64,000 nt of DNA, from the NCBI GenBank assembly GCA_903813345.2, contig CAIIXF020000012.1, positions 34,730,572-34,794,571 of the forward strand, in the 5' to 3' direction. Each line of letters starts with the position of its first letter. Position 1 is the stretch's first letter. The position numbers were made by a program, and so were the translations under genes. This DNA comes from Owenia fusiformis (Eukaryota > Annelida > Polychaeta > Sabellida > Oweniidae). Below the pieces are notes generated by a model. That model was not told the origin of the DNA, made no database searches, and saw nothing but the letters and a program-made list of their open reading frames with translations. Positions 12,601 to 23,977 of the stretch are shown in pieces.

Positions 12601-15600
12601 ACCATTGAATGTAACTATTAAACTTCATATATTCTCTGCCATATATCGCCCTAATATACGATTTTCCCCGGCTCAAGGAGCGGATGAGAAGTGAGATAAG
12701 CAAAAATAATGTTTATTGTTTAATTTGATACTGGGAGGAGTATACATTAAAGCTATGATTTTTATTAATTTCCAATTGTTAAAAGATAATCAAGGGCGAC
12801 GCCAAATTTTCTTGTATTGCATGTTTAATATCAATAACCAATGAAAAATAATTGAAATGGTACCTGCGTATACAGATTGCTGCGGTTTATGTGCAATATA
12901 TGGTAGTAGTTCCGTATTATTCCAGTTGAGCAGTGTTTCTTTCATGCATGCCTCTTCCACTTTCCCATATTCGCCATCGTATGTTATTGCAGCCAGGAAG
13001 GCATCTTTAGACCAACAGCTTTCCCTTGCTTCGACCCATGTTAAGTTCTGAGTATGGTTGGTAAACAACCCATAGCACCTTCCATCACATTCGTACCAGC
13101 CATTGGAGCATGCATCTGGAATAAAAAAGACGAAAAATCCGGTCAACCCGTAGCATATGTTGCCATTTGTTCATGAATCTGAAGACAAAATGTAAACAAC
13201 CCGTAACCTCTGCCTGTACATTGATACGCATACCAGCCATTTGGGCATATATCTAAAATATCAAGACCACATGGAAGCAGCTCTAGCATATGTAGTCATT
13301 TGGGCATGCATTTGAATATAAAGACGACAATTGAACCAGCTCTAGCATCCGTAGCCATTGGGGCATGCATCTGAAATATCAAAACGACAATGGAAGTAGC
13401 TCTAGCATATGTAGTCATTTGGGCATGCATTTGAATATAAAGTCGACAATTGAACTAGCGCTAGCATCTGTGAAATATAAAGACCACAATGGAAGCAGCT
13501 CTAGCATATGTAGCCATTTGGGCATGCATCTGAAATATAAAGACGACAATGGAAGCAACTCTAGCATATGTAGCCATTTGATTATGCATCTGAAATATAA
13601 AGACGGCAGTGGAACCAGCTCTAGCATTTGTAGCCATTTGTGCATAGTACATATTATGAAATATAAAGACGACAATTGAACAAGAGCTAGCATCTGCAGC
13701 CATTTGGGCATGTATCCTAGTATCTATAGCCATCTTGGCATAAATCTGAAATATAAAGACGAAAATAGAACCAGCTTTGACTTAAATGCTTTTCATTTGA
13801 AGCTTCTAGCATAATTTATTATGAAGGAAGTTGCATACATTTTTGTAAAATTCGAGATAAATCTTAATTGTTGGCTTTTCATGCCACAATCGCGTCCCTT
13901 GACTGAAGATGGAATTTTTTGGCGATCGCACCCCCCCCCCTGCCCTGACTGAGAGCTGGCTAGCTACGTCCTGTAGACATTTCCATTTTTAAACTTCATA
14001 TCCTGCAAATTCCTATATACTAGGCAATAAAATCAAAAAAAGTTCTATCTGCACAATATCACATTGTGATTTAGATAGATAACTAGCTTGACTGACTGAT
14101 ATTCATTTGCCTTCATAATGTTATGTGGCTTACAATAGCCAGGATTTTTTTGTGACTGGGAGGGGGTGGTTCATTTTTTAAATTCATGCTAAAATACTCC
14201 CCCACCCCCCCCACACACACACACACTCAAATTACCTCATCTTACAATAAGTAATAAAGGTATCATAATTTGATCATTATGGAATTTATTTTATGAAAGT
14301 TTAAGATGCAGAAATTGTTCACAAATTGTGAACTTTAGATATCAAGTGCATCAATGAAAAATATATACATTAAATTATATTCATTAATTTTGCACTAACA
14401 AGATTTGCGAGTGGTCATTAAAAAATAAAAGTATCTTGTATCATTATGAAATAAAATCACAACCATTTTTAGGGATAAATATGAAGTCCCATGCGCAAAA
14501 GTTGTCAAAACATTTTCAAAGTCGTGAATAACTTATAACTCATCTCTAGACTTAGATACCCTTTGAGACAGTAATCCATTTAGGCTCATTCTATTTTCAA
14601 GATGACATCTGAATTCAACTTAGTTTTGAAGGGTGCACTAGGCATGAAGTATAAACTACCCTAATAAATTAATAATCTCATGTTTATTTGATTTTAACAA
14701 TGGCCATTGTCTCTATCAAAAAATATAATTACGTATAGCAAATGAAATTTGGTACTCCATATTCCATTTTAGAATATTTAACTTTAAACTGGAGTTAATA
14801 TTATATCTGTCTCTGGGTAGTGTAGTACATGTACATTGTACATGCATTGTATACTAGTAACATCTTATTTAGTCTTGAATACTTCAAAGAACACTAGAAA
14901 AACCTTTAAAAATACATTGAATCAGACTGCAATCTGTCTATGAGAGGAGGACAGTGAGTTCACTCTAGACTAAAACCAAGAAGACAAACCCATAACTTAC
15001 ATCTTATCTAAATAATCTGTCAACTTAAACACTAACGAGTTACCAGAGCTGATCAGATTTGATCAGAACTTTGCAGTTATCTAGAGGACTAGTTAATTTC
15101 TTGAAGTCCTAAAGGACCAGGCTTACTGTCATCGCCTTTGACGAGAAGAATTTTCTTCAGAGGTTTATTGACGAATTGCATCTTGCAGCTGTTGTGATTA
15201 GAAATAGTCTAAAAAGTGTACGTGATGATAGCTCGAGTTTTTTTGCCGAAACCTAGATTCGCTATTAACCTTGGTATCATAAAATGAATTGTCTCTAAAA
15301 TGCAATTTGCGAATAAAAGATTGAATTAAGGAACAAAGTTACCAGCAATTTCGCTCAGGGACTTATTTACCCTAACGATCAGCAATCAGTTATTCCAATG
15401 GCTTAAAAGTGTAAATACTTACATTTGCCTATTGTTATGCTCGTTGAGTGCCTTTTTGATAAGTCTTCTTCGTTCTGGGTTCAGAGTTCTCTCAAGGCGT
15501 CTGTTTAGACTCACACATTAGAAAAAAAGGTTGGTGTAAATATTTTTTATGAAAAGTCTTTCATTGTAGTCTCACATTGTAATCTGAACATGTGTTCTAT

Positions 15601-18600
15601 GGTGCAGGATATTACCAACATAAAATACCATTTCTTCACCCCAATGTAAGCCTAGATGTTTAGCCAGGTCATGTCATGTCATTCGTTCATTTATTGTTTT
15701 ATGCCACATATGCCCAATTTTTATACAATCGATATTCTATTGTATTGTTTTCAGTTGTTTTGCACTGTATATATTCATTTATTTCAGATCTAATTCTTCA
15801 AGAGCACAGAATACAAATAAGGCAGATGTGGAGGATAGTGACGGATGCATTGATAGCGTGAATCATACGGTAAACATTTGCAATTGTTATTCCGCTGTCA
15901 TATTTCCCACTCTCCTATTGGTCTACATATAACACGTGACATAAAATAAGAAAACCCATTCAACGTCTATGCCTGTGACGTCAGAAAAAGGTGTATGACA
16001 CAAAAAGTCCAATCTTTTGTGTTCTTATAAATAAGACATGCCCAATAGTAGTAGAGTGTGGTGATTATAACAGTGAATAATAAAACAAATATTTCAGACA
16101 ATTTTAGGTGAATACCTGTTGCGCTTTCAATAATTCGGGCTTCTGGGAATACACCTAGCTAGAAGCATTGAAATATGGTATTCACCTCAATATTATGAAA
16201 TATTTGTATATTAACGTAAAGACAATTCCATCATGACCGGTTCGATTTGTCACATTCATTACACCTGCATTTGTAGATATGAACATGATCGAGAGTGCTA
16301 AATTGATAACGGACACAATTATCAACTTCAACTTCTGAAATGTTATAAAAAGATATAAAGGTATAACGTCATAATGTGCGATTTAAATGATAATCAGTTA
16401 CCTGAAGAATAAAAGTGAAACCGGTAGTGACTGAATTACTTCTTCTGTTATTTTCTGTTTTTATAATCAATTTTTATATATATATATACTATATATACGG
16501 TATGCTTATATATCGTTTATTATCCCACCCTAAGTGCTTTATGATTGTATAATAGCATTGTATAACTGCAATATAAAACAAACACTCATCGTATACAACT
16601 CTTGAGTACGAAATACAACTTCTGGATAGCGTATACAACTCCTGGGCAACGTATACAACTCTTCGACTCGATATACAACTGCTGAATTTAGATTAACCTT
16701 TTATTGATTAAAGATTAGGGTGCGATAATAAGATCATGTAATGGTTGATTCTGTATATCGTTATACTCTCGTGAGTATATAATATATTCACTCGTGAGTG
16801 CAATATTACCTAAATTTATTTAACGGCATTTTTAAAAATGGGTAGATTTGCATTGCTCAATATACGCTTTGCAACATTAGGACTTAAAATATATTTATTT
16901 TAGAGTGACACGCACAACAATCAACTGAAACGAAAACAAATTCGAAAGATACATTGGTTCATGCCCTCCAGTCTGAACTAAAGAAAAAAATATCTACCGT
17001 CAAAAAGGTAAGCTTTACATATTTTTGAAGATAAATAAGAGAAAAACGTATAACATGTACATTTTCTGACAAAATACATCAACATCCTTCATGTAGTTAT
17101 TGTCAACATTTAAGTCACGAAATTTTATCACTTTACTAACCTTAATTCCATGTCTACTATTAGTAGCACAAAAACGGTGAGAAAACATGGTTCAACTTAA
17201 TTTTTCTGGACAGTTTACCTTTAACGACACTATTTTTAACAGCATATCATTTATCTGATTTTCAGTTAGAGAGACAGTTAGATGAAGCATTGGAGAGGGC
17301 GCGTTCTGCGGAAAATATAGCCAGTGATCTCGAATTGAAGTTGACCAAAGTCAAAAGAAAACACGAAAGGGTATGTTCTATCTATAGGAACAATAAAACA
17401 TTAATATTACTAAAATGTCTTGTCATCAATTAGTATGATATCAAGCTGAATGGGTTTAAAAGTGTACGGTGAATATGATTTCAATAAGTATATGCTATTC
17501 CACATAAGTTATCAACGCATCCTGTTTTGTCCTTTGTTTATGTAAATGAAAATGATCGTATCATTATTTGCAGAACGTTGATGAAATCAAAAGTCAGCAT
17601 ATTGCAGTGGAAGTAGAATTGCGTAGAAAGTTGAAAGACGCACGTGAGTGTATTGAGAAGAAAGGAACGAGTTATTCACAAACGGTGGCCTCATTAGAAC
17701 ACAAGCTGCGACAGGTAATCCTTGGATCACCATTGGCTTTCATTTTAATCGAAAAGCGGTCAGCCATCACTGATGGATCTAGCCCCCTACTTGGATGGAC
17801 CCAAGAAGAGCGGATTTATTATCTCATTTTGCATTTGCTCCCCCTTCCTTTGTTAGCTTCTGGATCCGCCAGTGGCTATTGATAATAAAATCCTTTCCAT
17901 TGCAGGGAATGTAAATACTGATTCAATTATTAGGAGGCTTTACAAATAGTAAGATTGGGAGCTAGGGTTTTCAAATTGTTGAAAATAGTCAGATTGGGAG
18001 CTAGAGTTTTCAAATTGTTGAAGAGAATTGTATATTTACTGCATACATTTTCCGCACCTATAATATACATGGATCATTTTTATAACTTCCAGATGAGAGA
18101 AAATACTATCACTCCAAATGCAGATACGTTTACTTTCACTTCCACTCTAGAGGATGATGACACGCTATCTGTGGAAATACCTTTAGGTAACAATCTTACT
18201 ATAGTTTCCAAAACTGTGCAACGTTTTTTGTCAAACTAGTCTGATCCAATCCATCGTTTACAAGAATCCAATATTTTAATCTCTACCTATTTTAAGCGAC
18301 ATTTGAAATTTAAAAAAACTGCTTCAGGTACACCTCGGGGGTACACCTGTACATATATATTAAATGTACTGTAACTTCAGAATCATCAGAAACCAAGTAA
18401 TGATATAAAGCAGTGTTAATACATTAGAGCATTTGTTTTGGTATTTATTGAACGACCCTCGTATATATTATATAAGAATAAAGATCGATTACCTTTCAGC
18501 TAACTTGGGCCAAGAGGATGAAGATATACCACCATTAGATAAACGGGGTAAGTATCTAAATAAAGTGAAGTCCAACCTCCTACATTTTAACTGTTAAGAT

Positions 18601-21600
18601 CTGCTCCAATACAAAACTACACTGTTACACAACCTTCATAGACAACATGTTATAAAATCATAAAAAGTGAAATATATTTTCTTACATTGGCCAGATAATA
18701 TTTTTTTATCCCATGGTTACAAGGATAAAGATCGAATATCAGGTGAAGATATATTTGATATGTGGATCAAGATATCATATTTTAGCAAAAATCCAAAAAA
18801 CATCGAATATCACTTCTCGAAAATTGATATTCGATGGTTTTAAACGTAATATTCGATCGTTTCAAAAGTGATATTCGATGGTTTAGATTTTTTCGCTGGG
18901 TTACGATTTCCCATGGAATAAACGAACAATCCTGTGGTTTTTCAAAAATATCAATTATATCCACTCAGGGATATCGATATCTTCACTGATTATATTCGCT
19001 GCGCTCACTCCTGAAGATATCAGTATCCACTCATGGATATGTCCACTCATGGATATAAATGATATTGACCAATTTGTTCTTTATATGTGTACTAAAATTG
19101 TAAACAATTTATTTGCAGATTCCAAAAGGAAGTCAGTACAAGAAATATCTAAAGTTTGCAGTTCAAGTAAGTAGTCCTCTATTTCTCAAAAGTATGGCTT
19201 CAAAAAAAGGTAATTTTCTGAGGAAGCACACACCAGTTGGAAAATGTGGTTCGTATTAATTATACTGATGCCTTAGGACGGATGCAACTGGTCAAACGAG
19301 ATCAAAATTACCAGCTTTTTTATATAAACATATATCAGGGTATAATTTAAAGCAGAATGAAAACAATACAGTTTATGTATGTTGTTTGGAAAGATTATAT
19401 TATCTAAGCTTAACAGTGAAGCAAAAGTATATTGTGATTATATTTTCCAAAATAAACATATAAATGAACACAGTAGTAGTCGTGTTAAAGAGAAAAATAT
19501 TGTATATACACATTAGATCATGAGAAATCGTTGCATGAACATGTGTTATACCAGTACACAATGTATTTTAGAGAAGCGAGCGACCAGCACATCTTCTGGG
19601 GAGATACAACCAAAGGTAAATCAGGTGTAACCACATACAAGTTAAATTCTCAAAAAGGTGCTATAACCAATTCCACATTTAACACAAGATTATAAGTTTA
19701 TTTTGCGTTTCATGTATGTAATTTATGTATAACCTTAATGTTAGTTTTGACGACTCGAGAGCGTCCATGTTATATGATCGTCCTTCTCGTTCCAGGTCAT
19801 ATGCATTAGATATGAGAGAGATATCTACTTTGCTGTGTTAAAAGGAGACAAGATCACATATTGCACTCGCAGAATTGCAGCAAAAGCAGACATTAACAAC
19901 GTTGGAAAATTGACGCCACCGATGCTGAAGGTCAATGATTTTGACAAGGCAGACGTGGGCGATGTGTAGCCTAATATGTATCGAATCATAGACAATAAAT
20001 ACGTTAAGTCTGTTACTAAGACAATTGTATTCACTTTCCCTCATTTCACTTTCCCTCAGTTTTTATCTTATTTATCTTCTTTGGTTTGTCAACTTTAGTA
20101 GCATAGTTACTTTTCATTGGACATATTTTGTTAAAAGCGAACAATTTGAAAGTAAAAATTGTTCATACATTAAATGTGCAATGAATCATGAATTTTAATT
20201 TTCCAGAAGGGATTTTGGTGTTAAAGTGATATATTTGCAGAAGCAACAATCTCATTATCTTACAAATAAAACAAAAGGCAGTTTAAAAGTTTGTCTTTCA
20301 CTGGAGTTATGCTCTTTCTAAGTTAAAGAGGGAGGATACCAAAATGCCATGAATTCAGCTTATCATGAATTAAGATATTTCAGTGACTATTAATCAGAGA
20401 CAACTGGAACTTCACAGGATAAAATCTATCTATTTTTCTGAGGTTTGACAGAAAATCACCAACAAAACAATTGAGAACAAAGCAAAACGGTCAAGACAAG
20501 TAACTTAGTCAACATTCGATATTCGTATGTTCATCAATATTTACTAAGAATGGTGCCACAATTGAAGTAAACCTCTGGTTAATTATTTTCAATAAACCTA
20601 TCAGCAAACGTGTAAATGATAATTTTGATGTTCTGTTACATATTGGTGAAGCAATCTTTGGGATATGACCTAAATTTCTGGTTTTCCACTGTGTCCCTGT
20701 ATACCCCTACTTCAAAAGATATATGTTATTCGTCATTTTTCATTATGAACCATCCATAAATGTATTTTTTCTTGTTTACATACAGAATGAACTTTCGGTT
20801 TTCAAATATTGCAAGACGGTACTGCATTTATTTGTTCAGGATATCGAGCAAACAAATGCGTGTCAATTTACACTGTAATATCCTACATACTTATATTTCA
20901 AGGGTAGTTTTGAAGAATAATCAAGAAAATCCATGTTTTCAAATGGATTCATCCTTGTCAAAGAACGTGAATGAGGATATGCCGTTTGAAAAACTCACAA
21001 AATGTTTCAAGTTCTTACAATTAACGGTTATAAAAAATAATTTGAAAGTTGTGATTTCGAATGTAATATCCTACTCAATGAAATTTGTTGATATTTGTGA
21101 ATTTTTTCTTTCGAAATGCACATTGCTGGATAACAGAACCTTGCCATGTTCGAGATGCACGAAAAGTGTTTTGTTAATACTTGACGTCGTACGGATATTT
21201 GGATGTGATTGACGTTTTCGTTAATCTCCTACCACTGTAATTTCCAACTTAATTTTTGGAAGCCAAATGTGATAGTCACGAATTGATATTTAAGTCACAC
21301 GTTGATGCATACATCATGTGTGTACATTAACTGTCGAATACATGCCAACTTACATTTACATAAATATCCACAATTAACTCAAATCATCAATTCTCGAAAC
21401 GGTTTATTATTTAACCTGGTGAATTTAATGTTTCATTTTGATTCATAATTATGGTATCGGATTTGAGTATGCTATAAGTCGAGGCTTAAACAAAGCAATA
21501 AAATTACGTGAAACCTTTTGTGAAAATTCGAACGATTTTTCAAGAATCCTCCTTCAAAGTGATACCAAAGTGCTCCCCGGGAGTGGAAATTTCGTCTTGT

Positions 21601-23977
21601 GTAATCAAAATAATAGAGCGGGTGGTTTGAATTTTTGTTTGAGTTTATAGTTTACATCTATAAATTGAAAAACATATCGCCTAATTGAGAGGTACATGCA
21701 TATTTTGGCGATCTATCATTATAAAGGGCAAAATATTGTGCAAAAACAGGAGTTGACACGCTTACATTTGAAAATGAAATTTCCTACATAATCGTTGACT
21801 CATGTTTAAAAGTCATGAAAACAAGGTTGGACATAAAACATTGACCCAGTTACTGTGTATTCAGCATGGGTTCACTAAGGGAAATATTATTAATGGCTTA
21901 AATCGTTTACAGTTAAGTTGTATTCCAAGAAACTTATCAATTAAGAAATGCAAATTGTTCAATTTTGTTTTTCAATCATAAAAAATGGCACCTGTAGAGA
22001 ACAACGTTTTCAAAAATTTTTAAAACGGAGATATTTACTTATGCAACATTCATTGGCATGTGTCAGGGAATAAATAGGAAGAATATGCATTTGATTCTAT
22101 ATCTTGTTCCTGAAGGAGTTTGTTAAGGAGCGGTATATCTTAACGTACTTTTATTATCCCGAACTCAAACATTTCGAATACTTATTTCGAGAACGCTTTG
22201 TTGAGAATTGATTCGAGATGTACTCAAAATTAGTGCGTTAAAATGTGTATTATCATCTAAATAACCACCTCACAAATTATTTTGGAAATCAAAGATGTAC
22301 GATTTTTGAGATTTTTATTTTCGAACGTTGACTTACTTACTTGGCTTGACTGAAAAGTGTGTATCATGTTGAGCATGTTCAAACGTAGGATTTTGATGTG
22401 CAGAAACTGTTCATTGACAGGTTCATCATATACTTGGAATGTTCTATGAGCTATGTAAAATTAGCTCCTTTGAGAATGTATGTTTTAGTTACACGCATTA
22501 CCTGTATAGATCTTCCTAGATGAAATTCTAGGGACAGGTATCGGGTATGCTATAGAAATTTCTATACAGGCAGCCATTTCTCTAGTGTATTAAAAACTTG
22601 TTAGTTTACCTCCTATAGAAATTTCTATACGGATAATTATCGGATATGCCATAGAAATTTCTATACGGATAATTATCGGATATGCCATAGAAATTTCTAT
22701 ACGGATAATTATCGAATATGCCATAGAAATTTCTATACGGATAATTATCGGATATGCCATAGAAATTTCTATACAGGCAGCCATTCCTTTAGTATAGAAA
22801 TTGTTAGCTTGCCTCGTTTAGAAAGTTCCATATAGACAGTTATTGGGTAGCCTATACAGGCAACCATTCCTTTAGTATAGAAATCTCTATAGAAAATGTT
22901 ACCTTGCGTATAGAAATTTCTATATGGACAGTTTTCGGGTATACTATAAAAATTTCCCTTGTAAATTTATTACTATTACATTGTCAGCTTACCTCGTATA
23001 GAAATTTCTATACGGACAGGTATCGGGGATGCTATAGAAATTTCTATACAGGCAGCCATTATCCTTGTAAAGATATTTCTATATTCATCATCAGCTTGCA
23101 ATCGCCTCGTATAGAAATTTCTATACGAACATGCACAGTTATCGAATTCGGAGGCACTATAGAAATGTATCTGCATGCAGCCATTTCTCTAGCTAATAAG
23201 ATATACTTTATGAATGGATACCTTGTTTCGTATAGAAATTTCTATACGGACAGTTATTGTTCGCTATAGGAATTATTATACATGGGGTCATTTCTTCTGG
23301 ATTGAAATCTGTGCTTTTAAATTGATTTTTAGCAAACAGTATATCGACAGCAATCACTTAGTGTACAAATATAAAGTAAATGTTATTGTTCAATTTACAA
23401 ATTGTTCATCTGAAATAAAGCAAATCATTTCTAAAATTACATTTTTCTATGGTATTTTTCTATTTTTTGACTGAAATTAAAGGAACAAATGGTTTTTTTC
23501 CTTTTTTAAATAGTCAGGACTTAGGGTAACATCTATTACATCAGCTTTATTCAGCCATATTGAAGCTTATCTTATTGCTATTGGCCATAGAAATAAAAGA
23601 CAGAAAGCGTACGCTCGCCATAGCATACGTGACTCGGGTTGTACACATTTCCATAGTAGGAGGGGGTACATTTGTCCATGTTTGAAGATTAAAGAAACAA
23701 ATATGGCCAATTGATTAACTTAAAAAGAATCGCTTTAAAATAATATTATAACCTAAAATCAAAGCATCATAATAACATTAGAAAATAAAGTCAGAACTGT
23801 CGGACCCTAGAATACAGGCAAGCGATGGAATGTTGTACCAAAAACTATTTTGAAAGCGTTTTAAAAGCTGCAAGCAAGTTGTCTCTAGTCTCAAGTAACA
23901 ACGATGGGCTTACCTTCCGCCGTGATTGTATTCACCAATACTAAGGCATAGAATATCAACCGGAAAACAGCTCCCAT
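9480..23977 (-). CDS. C-type lectin / leucine-rich-repeat GPCR (relaxin-receptor-like)
   Basis: Four exons on the minus strand: 23977-23914, 13115-12864, 12077-10080 and 9682-9480. Introns are phase 1 throughout. The coding length is 2517 nt, giving 838 aa. Order: signal peptide (1-20), C-type lectin domain (about 23-152), Cys-rich LRR N-cap (about 165-188), leucine-rich repeats (about 200-455), Cys-containing hinge (about 459-479), then seven TM segments. TM2 has NLSLSD, TM3 ends LDRFLKIVFPF, TM6 has TDFCCWVP and TM7 has NPILY. The hinge (CCIVP...CGDLVKNDILRV) and the FYTQSGFCLPL loop resemble RXFP1/2 and snail GRL101 receptors, which normally carry LDLa modules rather than a lectin domain. 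It is a plasma-membrane receptor, probably Gs- or Gi-coupled by family. The ligand cannot be predicted. The second extracellular loop has an unusually long insert (about 650-685). Intron 1 (10.8 kb) contains a whole gene on the other strand. A strong donor-like site near 24574 could end a 5' UTR exon. Confidence 0.88.
10080..12077 (-). CDS. GPCR exon 3: end of lectin domain, LRRs, TM1-TM6
   Basis: A 1998-nt exon, phase 1 in and phase 1 out, residues 106-772. It starts GLMSGARTCDL and completes the lectin fold (W...C...F.C). It then carries LRRs such as NLKRLDLTYNEI and SLERLDISGCGI, the RXFP-like hinge and six TM helices. The acceptor (CATTTCTAG) is the proximal of four tandem copies. The upstream copies run into stop codons. 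Confidence 0.92.
12000..12520 (-). repeat. Four tandem copies (~127 bp) of the exon 3 acceptor and exon start
   Basis: Copies align at 12071, 12198, 12329 and 12456 (minus-strand acceptor positions, period 127-131). Each has a TAG or CAG acceptor followed by GLMSGAR(T/M)CDL coding sequence. Only the 12077 copy stays open. The others stop soon after RNIGI. The real exon edge is the first member of the array. Confidence 0.8.
12864..13115 (-). CDS. GPCR exon 2: N-terminal part of C-type lectin domain
   Basis: A 252-nt phase 1-1 exon, residues 22-105. It reads CSNGWYECDGRCYGLF, then NLTWVEARESCWSKDAFLAA, the typical start and alpha-helix region of a C-type lectin domain. N-glycosylation sequons are present (NHT, NLT, NNT). 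No Ca-binding EPN/WND motif is obvious, so sugar binding is uncertain. Confidence 0.88.
13140..13790 (-). repeat. ~60-bp array of lectin-exon acceptors plus a truncated exon copy
   Basis: About nine to ten units contain TATTTCAGATGCATGCCCAA followed by ATGGCTACATATGC-like sequence. This is the acceptor and first ~25 nt of lectin exon 2. The unit nearest the real exon (about 13258-13140) is longer. It encodes ICPNGWYAYQCTGRGYGLFT before diverging and stopping, so it is a truncated duplicate exon. Confidence 0.8.
13793..13975. repeat. Dispersed repeat family C, copy 1
   Basis: Shares GAAGTTGCAT, GTAAAATTC, ATGCCACAATCGC and GGCGATCGCACCC in the same order and strand with 25400-25582. It ends in a C-rich run and CTACGTCC. 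It is probably a short interspersed element. Confidence 0.6.
13976..15589. other. Intronic sequence without recognised features
   Basis: Part of GPCR intron 1. AT-rich, with a poly-C/CA run near 14200. No supported exon was seen on either strand. Confidence 0.45.
15590..19969 (+). CDS. Unrecognised coiled-coil protein nested in the GPCR intron
   Basis: Ten exons: 15590-15645, 15788-15869, 16972-17007, 17266-17370, 17574-17714, 18093-18186, 18500-18547, 19119-19166, 19572-19615 and 19796-19969. All have GT-AG sites and matching phases, totalling 828 nt (275 aa). An in-frame stop lies upstream at 15506, and the first ATG is 15590 (a second lies at 15599). Residues about 47-140 are charged heptad-like sequence (LERQLDEALERARSAENIAS), a predicted coiled coil. 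An acidic stretch follows (DDDTLSVEIPL, QEDEDIPPLD), then basic patches (DKRDSKRK, KKRATS) that could be nuclear localisation signals. The C-terminal 57 residues are compact (IRYERDIYFAVLKGDKITYC). I do not recognise the family. The first two exons and the 36-nt third exon are the weakest part, because the third exon's reading frame also extends upstream to a TGA at 16906. Confidence 0.72.
16086..16206. repeat. Foldback hairpin in nested-gene intron
   Basis: Arms CAAATATTTCAGACAATTTT...GGTGAATACC and GGTATTCACC...ATTATGAAATATTTG pair with few mismatches. An inner stem (GCTTCTGG/CTAGAAGC) sits in the loop. Confidence 0.55.
16587..16690. repeat. ~22-bp minisatellite
   Basis: Five to six degenerate units of the form (A/C)GTATACAACTCNTGG. 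No overlap with an exon was seen. Confidence 0.6.
17730..17880. repeat. Dispersed repeat, 3' part (TCTGGATCCGCCAGTG end)
   Basis: A C/T-rich body ends in GCTTCTGGATCCGCCAGTGG, the same terminus as at 180-195 and 38573-38587. It lies in an intron of the nested gene, just after exon 5. Confidence 0.5.
18720..19080. repeat. Intronic stretch rich in ATATTCGATGG / GATATC palindromes
   Basis: Repeated (A)TATTCGATGG motifs at 18780-18880 occur in both orientations. CCACTCA(G/T)GGATAT motifs follow at 18960-19060. It looks like a degraded palindromic repeat between exons 7 and 8 of the nested gene. Confidence 0.4.
19994..19999 (+). promoter_or_regulatory. Polyadenylation signal AATAAA
   Basis: A canonical AATAAA lies 25 nt after the stop codon of the nested coiled-coil gene, so it supports the chosen terminal exon. 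Confidence 0.6.
20000..22539. other. Intronic sequence without recognised genes
   Basis: Remainder of GPCR intron 1. The longest ORF (20760-21212, plus, 150 codons) has no motif or splice context that I recognise. I see nothing else supportable. Confidence 0.45.
22540..23275. repeat. Palindromic minisatellite, GTATAGAAATTTCTATAC units
   Basis: At least twelve copies of the perfect 18-bp palindrome or close variants are separated by A/T-rich spacers. Between about 22612 and 22780 the spacing is regular at 36 bp (spacer CGGATAATTATCGGATATGC). Elsewhere it is irregular. The array lies in GPCR intron 1 and has no exon similarity. Confidence 0.75.
23914..23977 (-). CDS. GPCR exon 1: signal peptide
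   Basis: Encodes MGAVFRLIFYALVLVNTITA and E, then a phase-1 donor (GAAG/GTAAGC). The hydrophobic core and the small residue before the likely cleavage site fit a secretion signal. The phase matches exon 2 exactly, giving AEDACSNGWY at the junction, the usual start of a lectin domain. Confidence 0.8.

Noticed and set aside
13365-13733. Three overlapping ORFs in both strands
   Set aside because: Reading frames through a 60-bp array of exon-start copies. None is a plausible separate protein.
16904-17007. Longer version of the nested gene's third exon starting at TTTTTAG/AGTGAC
   Set aside because: All frames from that acceptor hit a stop, or the frame that reaches the donor in phase begins with TGA. 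The CTCCAG acceptor at 16971 gives a consistent phase-0 36-nt exon.
20760-21212. 150-codon plus-strand ORF
   Set aside because: Longest unexplained ORF in the intron, but no motif, no codon pattern, and no splice partners were recognisable.
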